From positions 1-5,705 of the forward strand of contig JAGGZG010000248.1 of the NCBI GenBank assembly GCA_021162125.1: a stretch of DNA of 5,705 bases. Direction: 5' to 3'. The notes under the pieces were generated by a model. The model was not told where the DNA came from. It did not search any database and saw only the letters and a program-made list of their open reading frames with translations. The position numbers were made by a program, and so were the translations under genes. Each line of letters opens with the position of its first letter. Within the stretch, counting starts at the first letter, position 1. Positions 5,289 to 5,705 of this stretch are shown here, one piece after another. Source of the DNA: Anaerolineae bacterium (GTDB taxonomy: Bacteria > Chloroflexota > Anaerolineae > JACIWR01).

Positions 5289-5705
5289 CTACCCCAGGTC
5301 GTACTCGACCCCCAACTCCTGCCCAATAGCCCGCAAATCCGCTGCCACCTTGGGGTTGAGAGGGATGCCATCTCGTAAGCGACGCTCCGCTTCCTCGAAC
5401 TCCTTCTCGCCGTGGATGTAGATGCGGTTCTGGCCCTCCGCCTTGGGGGCGTTCTTGAGCCGCCGCTGCAGATCGTCCATCGCTGCCTTGAACTCCTCCA
5501 CGGGCCGGAAGGCGTCCACCCGCCACGCGCCGAAAAAGTGGCCGATCTTGGAGGGAAGCGGCTTCCCGTCGGAGGTCTTGGGGTAGACCAGATCAGCGTA
5601 GGCCGCACCAGAGAGGGCCGCGCAGAGGACGTCCACCAGCAACGCCAGGCCGTACCCCTTGTGACCGCCCAGTAACTCCCCGGCCCCACCCAGCGGCAGG
5701 AGCCC
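5289..5705 (-). CDS. Malate/L-lactate dehydrogenase family (Ldh2/MDH type) oxidoreductase, C-terminal part
   Basis: The visible 138 codons are the C-terminal part of an NAD(P)-dependent 2-hydroxyacid dehydrogenase of the Ldh2/MDH family (Pfam PF02615). This family is unrelated in fold to classical LDH/MDH. At the window edge PLGGAGELLGGHKGYGLALL is the conserved nucleotide-binding and dimer region. It is followed by VDVLCAALSGAAYADLVYP, GHFFGAWRVDAFRP, and the terminal RRLRDGIPLNPKVAADLRAIGQELGV, all typical of the family. The stop is TAG at 5289-5291; the start and the catalytic His lie beyond 5705. Members act on malate, L-lactate, L-sulfolactate, ureidoglycolate or cyclic imino acids, so the substrate is undecided. 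Malic enzyme and pckA nearby favour malate or lactate, by context only. The gene is followed by a near-palindrome and the GlcD remnant. Confidence 0.92.
   Translation of the reverse strand, partial: GLLPLGGAGELLGGHKGYGLALLVDVLCAALSGAAYADLVYPKTSDGKPLPSKIGHFFGAWRVDAFRPVEEFKAAMDDLQRRLKNAPKAEGQNRIYIHGEKEFEEAERRLRDGIPLNPKVAADLRAIGQELGVEYDLG

Noticed and set aside
5171..5689. A 172-codon minus-strand frame overlapping the dehydrogenase C-terminus
   Set aside because: It is an out-of-frame reading rich in Arg/Ser/Pro; the true frame gives the conserved Ldh2 family sequence and ends at 5289.

Overview
The window looks like a chromosomal piece of a GC-rich bacterium. All six genes or gene remnants lie on the minus strand, so transcription runs from position 5705 towards 1. 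From about 517 to the right edge the DNA is roughly 60-70% G+C in the lines I counted, while the first ~475 bases are near 47%. Protein families and the short phased palindromes between genes are compatible with Chloroflexota (Anaerolineae-like) or a similar environmental lineage, but this is an impression and not a proven assignment. No RNA genes, CRISPR arrays, insertion sequences or transposases were seen.

Layout in transcription order. (1) 5705-5289: C-terminal part of an Ldh2/MDH-type malate/L-lactate dehydrogenase, cut by the window edge. (2) 5288-4964: a 325-bp gap with a 24-bp near-palindrome, the decayed C-terminal remnant of a GlcD-type FAD oxidase, and an inverted cluster of ACGTTTC/AACGTAAG-like units just before the next gene. 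(3) 4963-3311: complete ATP-type phosphoenolpyruvate carboxykinase (pckA), GTG start behind a perfect Shine-Dalgarno. (4) 3310-3197: a gap with three phased 9-mers (NNCGCAGAG). (5) 3196-1856: complete short-form malic enzyme. (6) 1855-1612: a gap with a plausible sigma70-like promoter and a 71-bp inverted repeat of CGCAGA boxes. (7) 1611-517: complete radical SAM protein of the PflA/AmrS-like group with many extra cysteines, substrate unknown. (8) 475-1: 5' part of an unrecognised, lower-GC gene that contains a perfect 22-bp palindrome.

The metabolic theme of the central part is the C3/C4 node. PEP carboxykinase interconverts oxaloacetate and PEP, malic enzyme interconverts malate and pyruvate, and the upstream dehydrogenase acts on malate, lactate or a similar 2-hydroxyacid. 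The GlcD remnant suggests that a lactate/glycolate oxidation step was once next to them. The radical SAM gene probably has its own promoter and may be co-transcribed with the unknown gene 41 bp downstream of it.

The most unusual feature is non-coding. Each of the three larger intergenic gaps holds at least one short element built from 7-10-nt units in helical-like phase, three of the four elements arranged head-to-head as palindromes. Two of them, in different gaps, share a unit core (CGCAGA) and even the same variable dinucleotides. No complete undescribed gene system is visible; these elements, the coding palindrome and the orphan radical SAM/unknown pair are the best leads.
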